64,000 nt of DNA from CADEFQ01 sp050249415 (GCA_050249415.1 JBFWQO010000008.1:124001-188000); one strand, 5' to 3'; shown: positions 43,261 to 53,038, counted from the stretch's first letter. Translations and numbers: made by a program. The notes: generated by a model not told the origin, from the letters alone.

Positions 43261-43938
43261 GTGGCCTTCTTCCTGATCGCCTTTCCGGCGTTATTCTCGA
43301 TCGTGAACCCGATCGGCGGCAGCTTCGTGTTCCTGTCGCTGACACGTCACTATCCGGCGCGCATCCGCGCGCAACTCGCGCGCTGGGTCAGCATCTACGC
43401 GTTCGCGATCGTCATCGGCTCGGTGTACATCGGTGCGCATGTGCTCGGGTTCTTCGGCATCTCGATCCCGGTCCTGCGGGTCGCCGGCGGCCTCGTGATC
43501 GCGACCGCGGGCTGGCGCATGCTGAACCAGCCGGACGAGGTGCGCGCAAACCCGAAGGCCGCGAGCGAAGGCGACGCCGCGGCGCTGGCCGAGCGCGAGA
43601 CCGTGCGCCGCATCGCATTCTTTCCGCTCGCGATGCCGCTCACGACCGGGCCCGGGACGATTGCGGTCGCCGTATCGCTCGGCGCGACGCGCCCGCGCGA
43701 GATTGCCCAGATGTTCAACTTCGTCTGGCAGGTCGCGGTTGCGGCGCTGTGCATGTCGGGCCTGATCTACGTGCTCTATCGCTATTCCGATCGTGTCGCG
43801 CGGCTCGTCGGACCCACCGGTACGGTGATCATCCAGCGCCTGTCGGCCTTCCTGCTGCTGTGCATCGGCGTGCAGGTGCTGTGGAGCGGCCTCGCGGACC
43901 TGCTCGGCGGGCTCGGCCCGCCGGCTGCCGTTCAGTAA
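43261..43938 (+). CDS. MarC-family integral membrane protein
   Basis: The 225-residue protein with six predicted membrane segments begins VAFFLIAFPALFSIVNPIGG, the family's NPIGG motif. A second half has the equivalent region AFFPLAMPLTTGPGTIAVAV. The start is GTG 43261, immediately after the LOG stop. MarC proteins were once linked to antibiotic resistance, but their transport role is unsettled. Its stop overlaps the AAGGAG Shine-Dalgarno of the next gene, so the genes from LOG onward may be one transcript. Confidence 0.86.
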   Translation: MAFFLIAFPALFSIVNPIGGSFVFLSLTRHYPARIRAQLARWVSIYAFAIVIGSVYIGAHVLGFFGISIPVLRVAGGLVIATAGWRMLNQPDEVRANPKAASEGDAAALAERETVRRIAFFPLAMPLTTGPGTIAVAVSLGATRPREIAQMFNFVWQVAVAALCMSGLIYVLYRYSDRVARLVGPTGTVIIQRLSAFLLLCIGVQVLWSGLADLLGGLGPPAAVQ

Positions 43939-43949
43939 GGAGAGAGAGC

Positions 43950-45896
43950 ATGTCAAAGCGCGCCCCATTGGCCTCGATCGCACTCGCTGCGGTGGCGACT
44001 CTGCTCGCTGCGGCACCGTCGTTCGCGCGCGAGGTCCGGCACTACATGGTCGGCGACCCGGCCGCGCCGACACCTTCGGCCGTGAGCGGCGGGCTGCTGC
44101 TGATGGGCGGCGGCGACCGCAACTACGATGCGCTGCGCTGGTTCGTCGCGAAGGCGGGACACGGGCATCTCGTCGTCCTGCGCGCGTCGCAGTCGACCGA
44201 CGTGGCCGACGAGTTCTACTACACCGTCGGCGGCCTGGCCTCGGTCGAGACCTGGGTGTTCAGCGGGCGCACCCCATCCTCGGATCCGGCGATCCTCGCG
44301 AGCCTCGCCCGTGCCGACGGCATATTCATCGCGGGCGGCGACCAGGCGCGCTACGTGCGGTTCTGGAAAGGGACTCCCGTCGCCGCGGCGCTCGACGCGC
44401 ATGTCGCGGCCGGCAAGCCGCTCGGGGGCACGAGTGCCGGGCTCGCGATCCTCGGCGAATACCTCTACGGCGCGATGGATGGCGGCAGCATCACCTCACC
44501 CGAGGCGCTGGCCGATCCGCTCGGGCCGGCCGTCACCATCGAGTCCGGTTTCCTGCACCTGTCGCTGCTCACGGGTATCGTCACCGACACCCACTTCCGC
44601 GAACGCGACCGCCTCGGGCGACTGTTCGCCTTTCTCGCCAAGGCGGAAAACCTGCGCGCCGCCGCGGGAGGCGGCGAGCCGGGCAACGATGCGCCGTTGT
44701 GGGGTCTCGGCGTCGACGAGAGCGCCGCGCTCGCCGTCGAGCCCGACGGCACGGCGCGCATCCATGCGACCGAACCCGATGGCGCCGCGTGGCTCGTCCG
44801 GGGCGGGTTCGATGCGGCGCAGGTGCCGGGCAAGCCGCTCACGTTGCGCCGGGTCGACGTGACAGGGGTGGGGCACGGCTCGGTGCTGCACCTGCCGGCA
44901 CGGCAGGTCGAGCGGCCGACGTTCCGCCGCGCCTGGACGGTGCGCAGCGGCCGGCTGGCCGAGGTGCCGCGCTGGTCGCTCGCGATCCACGGCGGGGCCG
45001 GCGTGATCGATCGCGCGAGCCTGTCTGCCGAAGAAGACAGCGCCTATCGTGCGGCGCTCACGGCCGCGCTCCGCGCCGGCGGCGATGTGCTCGAACGCGG
45101 CGGCAGCTCACTCGATGCCGTCGAGGCGGCGGTGCGCCTGATGGAAGACGATCCGCTGTTCAATGCAGGTCGCGGCGCCGTGTTCACGGCCGAAGGCCGC
45201 AACGAACTCGATGCGGCGATCATGGACGGCGCGACGCGGAAGGCCGGCGCGGTCGCCGGCGTGACCCGCACGCGCCATCCGGTGAGCCTCGCGCGCGCGG
45301 TCATGGAGCGCTCGCCGCATGTGATGCTGGCCGGCGAAGGTGCCGACCGGTTCTCGGTGGACAAGGGGCTCGAGCAGGTCGAGCCGTCGTGGTTTCGTAC
45401 CGAGTCGCGCTGGCAGCAACTGCTGCGCTGGCGGCAGCAACACCAGGCGATGATCGACCCGGCGCATGCCTACGGTACGGTCGGTGCCGTGGCGATCGAT
45501 GCGGAAGGCCACCTGGCCGCCGCGACATCGACCGGCGGCACGACCGGCAAGCGCTGGGGCCGCATCGGCGACTCGCCCATCATCGGTGCCGGCACCTACG
45601 CGCGCGACGGTGCCTGCGCGGTGTCGGCCACCGGCACCGGCGAGTACTTCATCCGCGACAGCGCGGCCCGGCAGGTCTGCGATCGAGTGATGTTCAAGGG
45701 CCAGGATCTCGCATCGGCCGCGCACGACACGATCATGTCGGTCGGCGCGATCGGCGGCGACGGCGGGCTCATCGCGATGGGGCCGGAAGGTGAACCGGCA
45801 TTCGCGATCAACGATCTCGGGATGTATCGCGGCCGCATGGCCGCCGGCGGGCCGCCCCGCGTCGCGATCTACGCCGACGAGAAGATCCCGGACTGA
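43950..45896 (+). CDS. Secreted cyanophycinase/isoaspartyl-peptidase fusion
   Basis: The product has 648 residues with a signal peptide (SIALAAVATLLAAAPSFA). Residues about 45-330 form an S51 cyanophycinase-like domain: GGDQARYVRFWKG, the serine elbow GKPLGGTSAGLAILGEYLYG, and IVTDTHFRERDRLGRLF. Residues about 345-645 form an Ntn-type isoaspartyl peptidase: SLAIHGGAGV, NAGRGAVFTAEGRNELDAAI, the autocleavage Thr in AYGTVGAVAID, and STGGTTGKRWGRIGDSPIIG. The first domain would cut cyanophycin or similar beta-Asp-Arg polymers to dipeptides. The second would split those to Asp and Arg. The genes for arginase and ornithine cyclodeaminase lie 7 kb upstream. Confidence 0.87.
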   Translation: MSKRAPLASIALAAVATLLAAAPSFAREVRHYMVGDPAAPTPSAVSGGLLLMGGGDRNYDALRWFVAKAGHGHLVVLRASQSTDVADEFYYTVGGLASVETWVFSGRTPSSDPAILASLARADGIFIAGGDQARYVRFWKGTPVAAALDAHVAAGKPLGGTSAGLAILGEYLYGAMDGGSITSPEALADPLGPAVTIESGFLHLSLLTGIVTDTHFRERDRLGRLFAFLAKAENLRAAAGGGEPGNDAPLWGLGVDESAALAVEPDGTARIHATEPDGAAWLVRGGFDAAQVPGKPLTLRRVDVTGVGHGSVLHLPARQVERPTFRRAWTVRSGRLAEVPRWSLAIHGGAGVIDRASLSAEEDSAYRAALTAALRAGGDVLERGGSSLDAVEAAVRLMEDDPLFNAGRGAVFTAEGRNELDAAIMDGATRKAGAVAGVTRTRHPVSLARAVMERSPHVMLAGEGADRFSVDKGLEQVEPSWFRTESRWQQLLRWRQQHQAMIDPAHAYGTVGAVAIDAEGHLAAATSTGGTTGKRWGRIGDSPIIGAGTYARDGACAVSATGTGEYFIRDSAARQVCDRVMFKGQDLASAAHDTIMSVGAIGGDGGLIAMGPEGEPAFAINDLGMYRGRMAAGGPPRVAIYADEKIPD

Positions 45897-45920
45897 AGTC
45901 GGCGGCGCGCGTGCCGCGGC

Positions 45921-47147
45921 TCAGCCGCCGCCCTTGCCCTGCTTGCGGGCTGCGCCGTAGGCGCGCCCGAACGCTTCGACGAACACGTGCGGCAACTGGT
46001 TGTCCGGCATCTCGGTGATGTTGCGGTAGAAGTCCGCGTAGAGGTCCCAGTACTGCGCGCGCTGGCCGCCCGCAGGTTTGCCCCGCTTGAGCGCCCGGTC
46101 GAAGCGGCTCTCGAGTTCGTTCGGGTCGAGCCGGTCGATGAATTCGATGAACGCCGCGCGCAGCGCCGTGCCGGTTGCCTTCTCGTGGCCGCGCATGTCC
46201 TCGAATCTCTCGCGCAGCCACTGCACGGCGTCGATGCGGCGGCTGTCGTGGCTCGAGAGCACGCTCGACACGAGTTCGTCGACCGCGCCACGATCGAGCG
46301 GGAAGGGCTCGTCGGCGGCGGAGACCGGCAACTCGATGCGGTAGCTGTTGCGCACCTCGTGGTGATGGCGGCTCAGGTCCTTCAGGCCGAGGAGCGCCTC
46401 GCGGAACACCTGCCCCGCGAGATGCAGCATGCGGGTTTGTGCATCCGCGGGCAGGCGGTCGGGATCGATGCCGGCGCCGCGGCAGAATGCGGCGAGGCCG
46501 CTCTGCACGTCGAAGAGCGCCGCCGGTTGCGCATTTTCCCGGGCGCGGGCCGCGCGCGCGAGGCGCGCCATGCGCCGTGCCACGGCGTCCGCTTCGGCCT
46601 GGCGCACGACATTCGAATCCTCGTCGTGGTCGAGCGGTGTCGCGACCGCCTGGCCGAACGCATTGACCGCGCGGAAGCTGTCGCTCGGCGCCCGGTCGGC
46701 GCCGAGCAGCGCGTCCATGTTGATCGATGCGCCGATGTCGCCGTCGGTCGCCACCGGATCGACCCGGCGGGCTGCGAGGGGATCGAGCGCCACGCGTGCG
46801 CTGTCGGTCGGCGGGAAGTCCGTGACCGTGTCGATCGCGACCAGGAGTTCGTACTCGCCGATGCGGATCAGGTCACCGTTCGTGAGCGCGTGCGTCGCGT
46901 GCTTGCCGATCGGGCGCGGCTGGTCGTTGACGAAGGCGCCGTTCGTCGAGAGATCCTCGAACAGCCACTTGCCGTTCCGGAAGTGCACGCGCGCGTGGCA
47001 ACTCGACACATAGCGCAGCGGGTCGGGCAGCACCCAGTCGTTGTCCGCCGCGCGCCCGATCGTGCCGCCGCCGACGCCGAACACGATCGTGCCCCGCTCG
47101 CCGAGGGAGCGTCGCTGGGAGCTGACGACACGCAGTCTGAGCGCCAT
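45921..47147 (-). CDS. FHA-domain protein, type VI secretion TagH-like
   Basis: The 408-residue protein has an N-terminal FHA domain (residues about 20-105: GGTIGRAADNDWVLPDPLRY, SSCHARVHFRNG, LSTNGAFVND) that binds phosphothreonine. A variable linker precedes a C-terminal domain with MLHLAGQVFREALLGLKDLS and YADFYRNITEMPDNQLP, the TagH/VI_FHA pattern. In T6SS-1 of Pseudomonas a similar protein is controlled by a kinase/phosphatase pair. No other T6SS gene is in the window, but a Ser/Thr kinase gene lies at 62726. It is convergent with the fusion gene. Confidence 0.82.
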   Translation of the reverse strand: MALRLRVVSSQRRSLGERGTIVFGVGGGTIGRAADNDWVLPDPLRYVSSCHARVHFRNGKWLFEDLSTNGAFVNDQPRPIGKHATHALTNGDLIRIGEYELLVAIDTVTDFPPTDSARVALDPLAARRVDPVATDGDIGASINMDALLGADRAPSDSFRAVNAFGQAVATPLDHDEDSNVVRQAEADAVARRMARLARAARARENAQPAALFDVQSGLAAFCRGAGIDPDRLPADAQTRMLHLAGQVFREALLGLKDLSRHHHEVRNSYRIELPVSAADEPFPLDRGAVDELVSSVLSSHDSRRIDAVQWLRERFEDMRGHEKATGTALRAAFIEFIDRLDPNELESRFDRALKRGKPAGGQRAQYWDLYADFYRNITEMPDNQLPHVFVEAFGRAYGAARKQGKGGG

Positions 47148-47193
47148 GTAGAAGCGACCGTTCGCACAGACCCGCTGCGGGCCCGCACAGACA

Positions 47194-47199
47194 TATAAT
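47194..47199 (+). promoter_or_regulatory. -10 box before DUF1820/purL
   Basis: A consensus TATAAT, 37 bp before the DUF1820 start, stands out in GC-rich surroundings. I see no good -35 at 16-18 bp, so an extended or activator-dependent promoter is possible. It could serve the DUF1820-purL pair. Confidence 0.45.
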
Positions 47200-47235
47200 G
47201 GAGCGCCTAAATTAACAAGCGATGCACCCGTTCCG

Positions 47236-47580
47236 ATGGCAGCCAGTCACATTTTCAAGGTCATGTTCGTCAACCAGGGCAAGGTCTACGAGGTGTATGC
47301 CCGCAAGGTCCAGCATGGAAATCTCTTTGGATTCATAGAGATAGAGGAACTCATCTTCGGTGAACGCACCACGGTGGTCCTCGACCCCGCGGAGGAGCGC
47401 ATCAAGGGCGAATTCGAGGGGGTCAAGCGCACGTGGCTGCCGCTGCACTCCGTACTGCGCATCGATGAGGTGCGCAAACAGGGGGTCAGCAAGATCACCG
47501 CCTACGAGGGCGGCAACATCGCGCAGTTTCCGGGCCCCATCTATTCCCCGCCACCCGGCAGCGAGGGACCGCGCAAGTAG
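47236..47580 (+). CDS. DUF1820 family protein
   Basis: The 114-residue protein includes HIFKVMFVNQGKVYEVYARK, FGFIEIEELIFGER and EGGNIAQFPGPIYSPP, all characteristic of DUF1820. The family is found mostly in gammaproteobacteria and has no known function. It is soluble, with no signal or membrane segment. The next gene, purL, starts 12 bases after its stop, so the two may be cotranscribed. The alternative ATG at 47222 is in another frame. Confidence 0.86.
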   Translation: MAASHIFKVMFVNQGKVYEVYARKVQHGNLFGFIEIEELIFGERTTVVLDPAEERIKGEFEGVKRTWLPLHSVLRIDEVRKQGVSKITAYEGGNIAQFPGPIYSPPPGSEGPRK

Positions 47581-47592
47581 GTCGCTCGCACG

Positions 47593-50500
47593 ATGCTGGT
47601 ACTCGAAGGCGCACCCGCACTTTCCCCGTTTCGACTCGCGAAGCTGCTCGAGCGCCTGCGCGCGCTCGATGCGCGCGTGGGCGCGGTCGAGGCGCGTTTC
47701 CTGCACATCGTCGATGCATCGCAGGAGCCCGACGCCGCCGCGCGGCAGGTGCTCGCGTCGCTGCTGACCTACGGTCCGCGAGCGGCCGCGCCATTGGCCG
47801 CCGCGGCCGGCCGCGTCGTGATCGTCGCGCCCCGGCCGGGCACCGTGTCGCCGTGGGCGAGCAAGGCCACCGACATCGCGCACGTGTGCGAGCTCGCGGG
47901 CATCGCGCGCATCGAGCGGGGCATCGAGTATCGCCTCGGCGGAGTCGATGCGCTCGATGCAGCGGAGTTCGCGCGCCTCGCCGCGCCGCTCCACGACCGC
48001 ATGACCGAGGCCGCCTTCTTCGCGAGGGCCGATCTGGCCGCACTCTTCGCGCACGCCACGCCCGGTGCGCTGCGCACGGTGCCGCGCGCCGGCGGCCGCG
48101 GCGCACTCGTTGCGGCCGACCGTGAGCTCGCGCTCGCGTTGTCCGCAGACGAAATCGATTACCTGCTGGCGGCGTTCAACCGCCTCGGGCGCGATCCGAC
48201 CGACGTCGAACTGATGATGTTCGCGCAGGCGAATTCCGAGCACTGCCGCCACAAGATCTTCAATGCCGACTGGATCATCGACGGTGCGCGCCAGCCGAAA
48301 TCGCTGTTCGCGATGATCCGCAACACGCACGCGAAGAATCCGCGCGGCGTGCTCTCGGCCTATCGCGACAATGCGGCCGTGATCGAGGGCACGAATGGCG
48401 CGCGCTGGTTCGCGGCGCCGCAGGGCGGCGCCTACGAGCGCAGCCGCGAGCCGATCGACATCCTGATGAAGGTCGAGACGCACAATCACCCGACCGCGAT
48501 TTCGCCGTTCCCCGGCGCGGCGACCGGGGCCGGTGGCGAGATACGCGACGAAGGGGCGACGGGACTCGGCGCGAAGCCGAAGGCGGGCCTCGCGGGATTC
48601 TCGGTTTCCCATCTGCGCCTGCCGGGCCTGCCGCAGCCGTGGGAGACGCCGTTCGGCAAGCCGGACCGGATCGCCTCCGCGCTCGAGATCATGCTCGACG
48701 GGCCGATCGGCGCGGCGGCGTTCAACAACGAGTTCGGCCGGCCGAACATCTGCGGCTACTTCCGCACTTTCGAACTGCGTGGCGCCGGCGACCCGCCGGG
48801 GCGTGTGCGCGGCTACCACAAGCCGATCATGATCGCGGGCGGCGTCGGCAACGTGCGCCGCGACCACGTCGAGAAGGGCGAGGTGCCGGTCGGCGCGAAG
48901 ATCGTCGTGCTCGGGGGGCCCGCGATGCTGATCGGGCTCGGCGGCGGCGCGGCGTCGTCCGTCGGCAGCGGCAGCTCGAGCGCGGCGCTCGATTTCGCGT
49001 CGGTCCAGCGCGGCAATCCCGAGATGCAGCGCCGCGCCCAGGAAGTGATCGACCGCTGCTGGGCGATGGGCGAGCGCAACCCGATCCTGCTGATCCACGA
49101 CGTCGGCGCGGGGGGGCTTTCCAACGCGGTCCCGGAAGTGGTCGCGCACAGCAGCCGCGGGGCACGCATCGAGCTGCGCGACGTGCCGAACGACGAGGCC
49201 GGCATGACGCCGATGGAGATCTGGTGCAACGAGGCGCAGGAGCGCTACGTGCTGACGATCGCGCCGGGCGATCTTGCGCTGTTCGACGCACTGTGCGCCC
49301 GCGAGCGCGCGCCGTTCGCGGTGATCGGCGAGATCGACGACAGCGGCACGCTCGTCGTGCACGACCGGCATCTCGGCGTGAATGTCGTCGACATGCCGAT
49401 CGAGGTGCTCCTCGGCAAGCCGCCGCGCATGCTGCGCGACGTGCGCGCAATTGTCCCGTCGTGTGCGCCGCTCACGGCCGCCGCGCGCATCACCGATGCG
49501 ACCGCACTGCGCGACGCCGCGCTGCGGGTCCTGCAATTCCCCGCCGTGGCCGACAAGACGTTCCTCATCACGATCGGCGATCGCACGGTGGGGGGGCTCG
49601 TGAGCCGCGACCAGATGGTCGGGCCGTGGCAGGTGCCCGTCGCCGATGTCGCGGTGACGCTCGCCGATTATGAAGGCTACGCCGGCGAGGCGATGGCGAT
49701 GGGCGAGCGCACGCCGGTCGCCGTGCTGGATGCGCCCGCGTCCGGGCGTCTCGCCGTTGCCGAAGCCGTGCTCAATATCCTCGCCGCCGACATCGGCGTA
49801 CTCGGCGACATCCGCCTCTCCGCGAACTGGATGGCGGCCTGTGGCGAGCCGGGGGAGGATGCGGCGCTCCATGCGACCGTGAGGGCGGTGGGCGAGGAGT
49901 TGTGCCCGGCACTCGGCATCGCCATTCCGGTCGGCAAGGATTCGCTGTCGATGAAGACCGCGTGGCGCGAAGAGCCGGGCCGCGCCGACGAGGAGCGGTC
50001 GGTCGTCGCGCCGGTGTCGCTGATCGTCTCGGCATTCGCGCCGGTCGCGGATGCCCGCCGCACGCTGACGCCCGTGCTTCGCCTCGACGCCGGCGATACC
50101 CGCCTGCTGCACGTCGGCCTGTCGGGACGCCGCCAGCGTCTCGGCGGGTCGGTGTTCGCGCAGGTGTACGGCGAGCTCGGCGACGCCCCGGCCGACCTCG
50201 ACGATCCGGCGCGTCTCGTCGGTTTCGCGGCGGCGCTGCGCGAGCTGCGCGCGGCGGGGCACGTGCTCGCATATCACGACGTCTCAGACGGCGGGCTATT
50301 CGCGACGCTGGTCGAGATGGCCTTCGCCGGCCACTGCGGACTCGATATCGCGCTGTCCGCAACGGACGGCGCGGCGGCCGCACAGCTCTTTGCGGAAGAA
50401 CCCGGCGTCGTGCTGCAGGTTCCGGCGGAGGCCCGTGCCGCCGTGCTCGCGATCCTGCGTGCGCACGGCCTCGCCGACGGCGCGCGCGACATCGGAGCGC

Positions 50501-51513
50501 CGGCCACGGCGCCGCAGGTGCGGATCGCGGTCGGCGCGCTCGCGCTCGATCTGCCCTGGCGCGAATTGCGCGAAGCCTGGTCGCGCACCTCGCACGAAAT
50601 GCGCCGGCTGCGCGACGAACCGGGCTGCGCCGACGAAGAGTACGCGGCGGGTTGCGACGAGACCGACCCGGGGCTCGCGCTCGCGCTCACGTTCGATCCC
50701 GACGCGGACATCGCCGCGCCGTACATCGCGCGCGGCGTGCGACCGCGCGTCGCGGTGCTGCGCGAGCAGGGCGTCAACAGCCAGGTGGAGATGGCCGCGG
50801 CGCTCGATCGCGCGGGGTTCGAGGCGCACGACGTGCACATGACGGACCTGCTGTCCGGCGCGCGCCGGCTCGCGGAATTCCGCGGCCTCGTCGCCTGTGG
50901 CGGCTTCTCCTACGGCGACGTGCTCGGCGCGGGCGAGGGCTGGGCCAAGTCGATCCTGTTCCATGCGCGCTTGCGCGATGCATTCGCGGCGTGGTTCGCG
51001 CGGCCCGATACGTTCACGCTCGGCGTCTGCAACGGCTGCCAGATGCTCTCCGCGCTGAAGTCGCTGGTGCCGGGCGCCACCCACTGGCCGCGCTTCGTCA
51101 GGAACCGCAGTGAACAGTTCGAAGCGCGCTTCTCGCTCGTGGAGATCGTCGAGTCCCCGTCGGTGCTGCTCTCCGGAATGGCGGGCTCACGCATCCCGGT
51201 GGCCGTTTCGCACGGCGAGGGCCGCGCGGAGTTCGGCTCGGCCGCGGCCGAGGACGCGTTTGCGGCGGCCGGGCTCACGGCGTTCCGCTATGTCGATCAT
51301 CGCGGCGACGTCGCGCTGCGCTACCCCGCCAATCCGAACGGCTCGCCGCGGGGCATCGGCGCGATCACCAACGCCGACGGACGCGTGACGCTCACGATGC
51401 CGCATCCCGAGCGCTCGTTCCGCTACGCGCAGAACTCCTGGCGCCCGCACGAGGCCGGCGAGTCGAGCGGCTGGATGCGCCTCTTTCGCAACGCGCGCGC
51501 CTGGGTCGATTGA
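47593..51513 (+). CDS. purL: Phosphoribosylformylglycinamidine synthase
   Basis: This 1306-residue single-chain FGAM synthase catalyses the fourth step of purine synthesis: FGAR + Gln + ATP to FGAM. Segments in order are the N-terminal PurS-like region, EFAQANSEHCRHK-like motif (MFAQANSEHCRHKIF), and the ATP site VETHNHPTAISPFPGAATG. LLIHDVGAGGLSNAVPE and the second AIRS-like domain with VAYHDVSDGGL-like motif (LAYHDVSDGGLFATL) follow. The C-terminal glutaminase domain has its Cys in LGVCNGCQMLSALK. The length matches the proteobacterial large form rather than the PurLQS complex. Confidence 0.97.
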   Translation: MLVLEGAPALSPFRLAKLLERLRALDARVGAVEARFLHIVDASQEPDAAARQVLASLLTYGPRAAAPLAAAAGRVVIVAPRPGTVSPWASKATDIAHVCELAGIARIERGIEYRLGGVDALDAAEFARLAAPLHDRMTEAAFFARADLAALFAHATPGALRTVPRAGGRGALVAADRELALALSADEIDYLLAAFNRLGRDPTDVELMMFAQANSEHCRHKIFNADWIIDGARQPKSLFAMIRNTHAKNPRGVLSAYRDNAAVIEGTNGARWFAAPQGGAYERSREPIDILMKVETHNHPTAISPFPGAATGAGGEIRDEGATGLGAKPKAGLAGFSVSHLRLPGLPQPWETPFGKPDRIASALEIMLDGPIGAAAFNNEFGRPNICGYFRTFELRGAGDPPGRVRGYHKPIMIAGGVGNVRRDHVEKGEVPVGAKIVVLGGPAMLIGLGGGAASSVGSGSSSAALDFASVQRGNPEMQRRAQEVIDRCWAMGERNPILLIHDVGAGGLSNAVPEVVAHSSRGARIELRDVPNDEAGMTPMEIWCNEAQERYVLTIAPGDLALFDALCARERAPFAVIGEIDDSGTLVVHDRHLGVNVVDMPIEVLLGKPPRMLRDVRAIVPSCAPLTAAARITDATALRDAALRVLQFPAVADKTFLITIGDRTVGGLVSRDQMVGPWQVPVADVAVTLADYEGYAGEAMAMGERTPVAVLDAPASGRLAVAEAVLNILAADIGVLGDIRLSANWMAACGEPGEDAALHATVRAVGEELCPALGIAIPVGKDSLSMKTAWREEPGRADEERSVVAPVSLIVSAFAPVADARRTLTPVLRLDAGDTRLLHVGLSGRRQRLGGSVFAQVYGELGDAPADLDDPARLVGFAAALRELRAAGHVLAYHDVSDGGLFATLVEMAFAGHCGLDIALSATDGAAAAQLFAEEPGVVLQVPAEARAAVLAILRAHGLADGARDIGAPATAPQVRIAVGALALDLPWRELREAWSRTSHEMRRLRDEPGCADEEYAAGCDETDPGLALALTFDPDADIAAPYIARGVRPRVAVLREQGVNSQVEMAAALDRAGFEAHDVHMTDLLSGARRLAEFRGLVACGGFSYGDVLGAGEGWAKSILFHARLRDAFAAWFARPDTFTLGVCNGCQMLSALKSLVPGATHWPRFVRNRSEQFEARFSLVEIVESPSVLLSGMAGSRIPVAVSHGEGRAEFGSAAAEDAFAAAGLTAFRYVDHRGDVALRYPANPNGSPRGIGAITNADGRVTLTMPHPERSFRYAQNSWRPHEAGESSGWMRLFRNARAWVD

Positions 51514-51541
51514 GAGGCCCCCCGGCCGACCGGCGTGCCGC

Positions 51542-53038
51542 TCAGGCGGCGGCGAGCGCGCCCGTACGCACGAGTTCCTGCACCGCGGCGATGTCGCGGT
51601 CGAGGCGATGGTCTTCCCGGCGAAACGGCACGCGCTCGCGGATGCGGGCGTGCAGCGCCTCGAGCTTGGCGCTCGTGTGCAGCGGGCGCATCACATCGAC
51701 GGCATGGGCGGCGGCGAGGAACTCGATCGCGAGCACCGCGGCGGCGCGCTCGCAGATCGTCAGGAGCTTCTCGCCGGCCCAGGGCGCCATGCTCACGTGG
51801 TCTTCCTGCCCGGCCGAAGTGGGGATCGAATCGACGGAGGCGGGATGCGCGAGCGCCTTGACGCTCGAGGCGAGCGCCGCCGCGGAGACGTGCGCGATCA
51901 TGAATCCCGATTCGAGTCCCGGGTGGTCCGCCATGAACATCGTGAGCCGCGGATTGACGCGGCGATCGAGGAGGTCGATGCGGCGCTCCGACATGGATGT
52001 CGCATCGGCGGTCGCGATCGCCATGAAATCCGCGACGTAGCCGAGCGGCGCGGCGTGGAAGTTGCCGCCGGAGAGGATGTCGGCGCCGAACACCAGCGGA
52101 TTGTCGGTCGCGGCGTTCGCCTCGCGCTCGAGCACGGTGCGCGCATGGGCGAGCGTATCCGCGAATGCGCCGAGCACCTGTGGCATGCAGCGCACCGCGT
52201 AGGGGTCCTGCACGCGGTCGCAGTCCGCGTGACTCCGGTGGATCTCGCTGTCCGACAGCCACGTGCGGAAACGGTGCGCGACCTCGATCTGGCCCGGGAG
52301 CCCGCGCGCGTCGTGGATGCGCGCGTCGAACGGCGCGTGGCTGCCGGCGAGCGCCTCGACGGTGAGCGCGCCCGCCGCGATCGACGCGGCGAGCAGGTTC
52401 TGCGCGGCGAACAGGCCCTCGATCGCGAGCGCGCAGGAGAGCTGCGTGCCGTTCAGGATCGCGAGGCCTTCCTTCGCCTCGAGCACCACGGGATCGATCC
52501 CCGCCGCGCGCAGCACCTCCGCGCCCGAGAGCGTGCGGCCGCGATGGTGCGCCTCGCCCTCGCCGATCAGCGCGAGCGCGAGGTGCGCGAGCGGCGCGAG
52601 GTCGCCCGAGGCGCCCACCGAGCCGAGGCGTGGCACGACGGGCAGCACGTTGGCGTCGACGAGCGCGAGGATCGCGTCGATCACCTCGGGGCGCACGCCC
52701 GAGCAGCCGGTTGCGAGGCTGTTGGCCTTGAGGAGCATCATGCGCCGCACGATCGCATCGGGCAGTGGCTCCCCGACACCGCAGGCATGGCTGCGTACGA
52801 GGTTGACCTGCAGCGCCGCGACGGCGCTGCGCTCGATGCGCCGGTTCGCGAAGGCGCCGAAACCGGTGTTGATGCCGTAGACCGCGGCATCGCCCTGCGC
52901 GGCGGCCGCGACCTGCCGCGCCGAGTCACCGAGGCGCACGCGCGCATCGGGCGCGAGCACGAACGCGCGCGCCTTCTGCGCATCGTTCGCGAGGATCTGC
53001 AGGGTGAGGGAGCGACCGTCGAGTGCTATGGCTGTCAT
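51542..53038 (-). CDS. hutH: Histidine ammonia-lyase
   Basis: The 498-residue aromatic amino-acid lyase has the MIO-forming Ala-Ser-Gly in LGSVGASGDLAPLAHLAL. The N-terminal loop has the active tyrosine in AAVYGINTGFGAFANR, and NSLATGCSGVRPEVIDAIL also matches HutH. It deaminates histidine to urocanate. The other hut genes are not adjacent; its neighbours are purL (convergent) and a 317-bp repeat-rich intergenic region. The related tyrosine lyases have a His-Leu or similar selectivity pair that I have not resolved, so substrate choice is slightly uncertain. Confidence 0.88.
   Translation of the reverse strand: MTAIALDGRSLTLQILANDAQKARAFVLAPDARVRLGDSARQVAAAAQGDAAVYGINTGFGAFANRRIERSAVAALQVNLVRSHACGVGEPLPDAIVRRMMLLKANSLATGCSGVRPEVIDAILALVDANVLPVVPRLGSVGASGDLAPLAHLALALIGEGEAHHRGRTLSGAEVLRAAGIDPVVLEAKEGLAILNGTQLSCALAIEGLFAAQNLLAASIAAGALTVEALAGSHAPFDARIHDARGLPGQIEVAHRFRTWLSDSEIHRSHADCDRVQDPYAVRCMPQVLGAFADTLAHARTVLEREANAATDNPLVFGADILSGGNFHAAPLGYVADFMAIATADATSMSERRIDLLDRRVNPRLTMFMADHPGLESGFMIAHVSAAALASSVKALAHPASVDSIPTSAGQEDHVSMAPWAGEKLLTICERAAAVLAIEFLAAAHAVDVMRPLHTSAKLEALHARIRERVPFRREDHRLDRDIAAVQELVRTGALAAA

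Noticed and set aside
47212..50277. A 1021-codon minus-strand ORF
   Set aside because: Antisense to DUF1820 and purL, whose motifs are unambiguous on the other strand.
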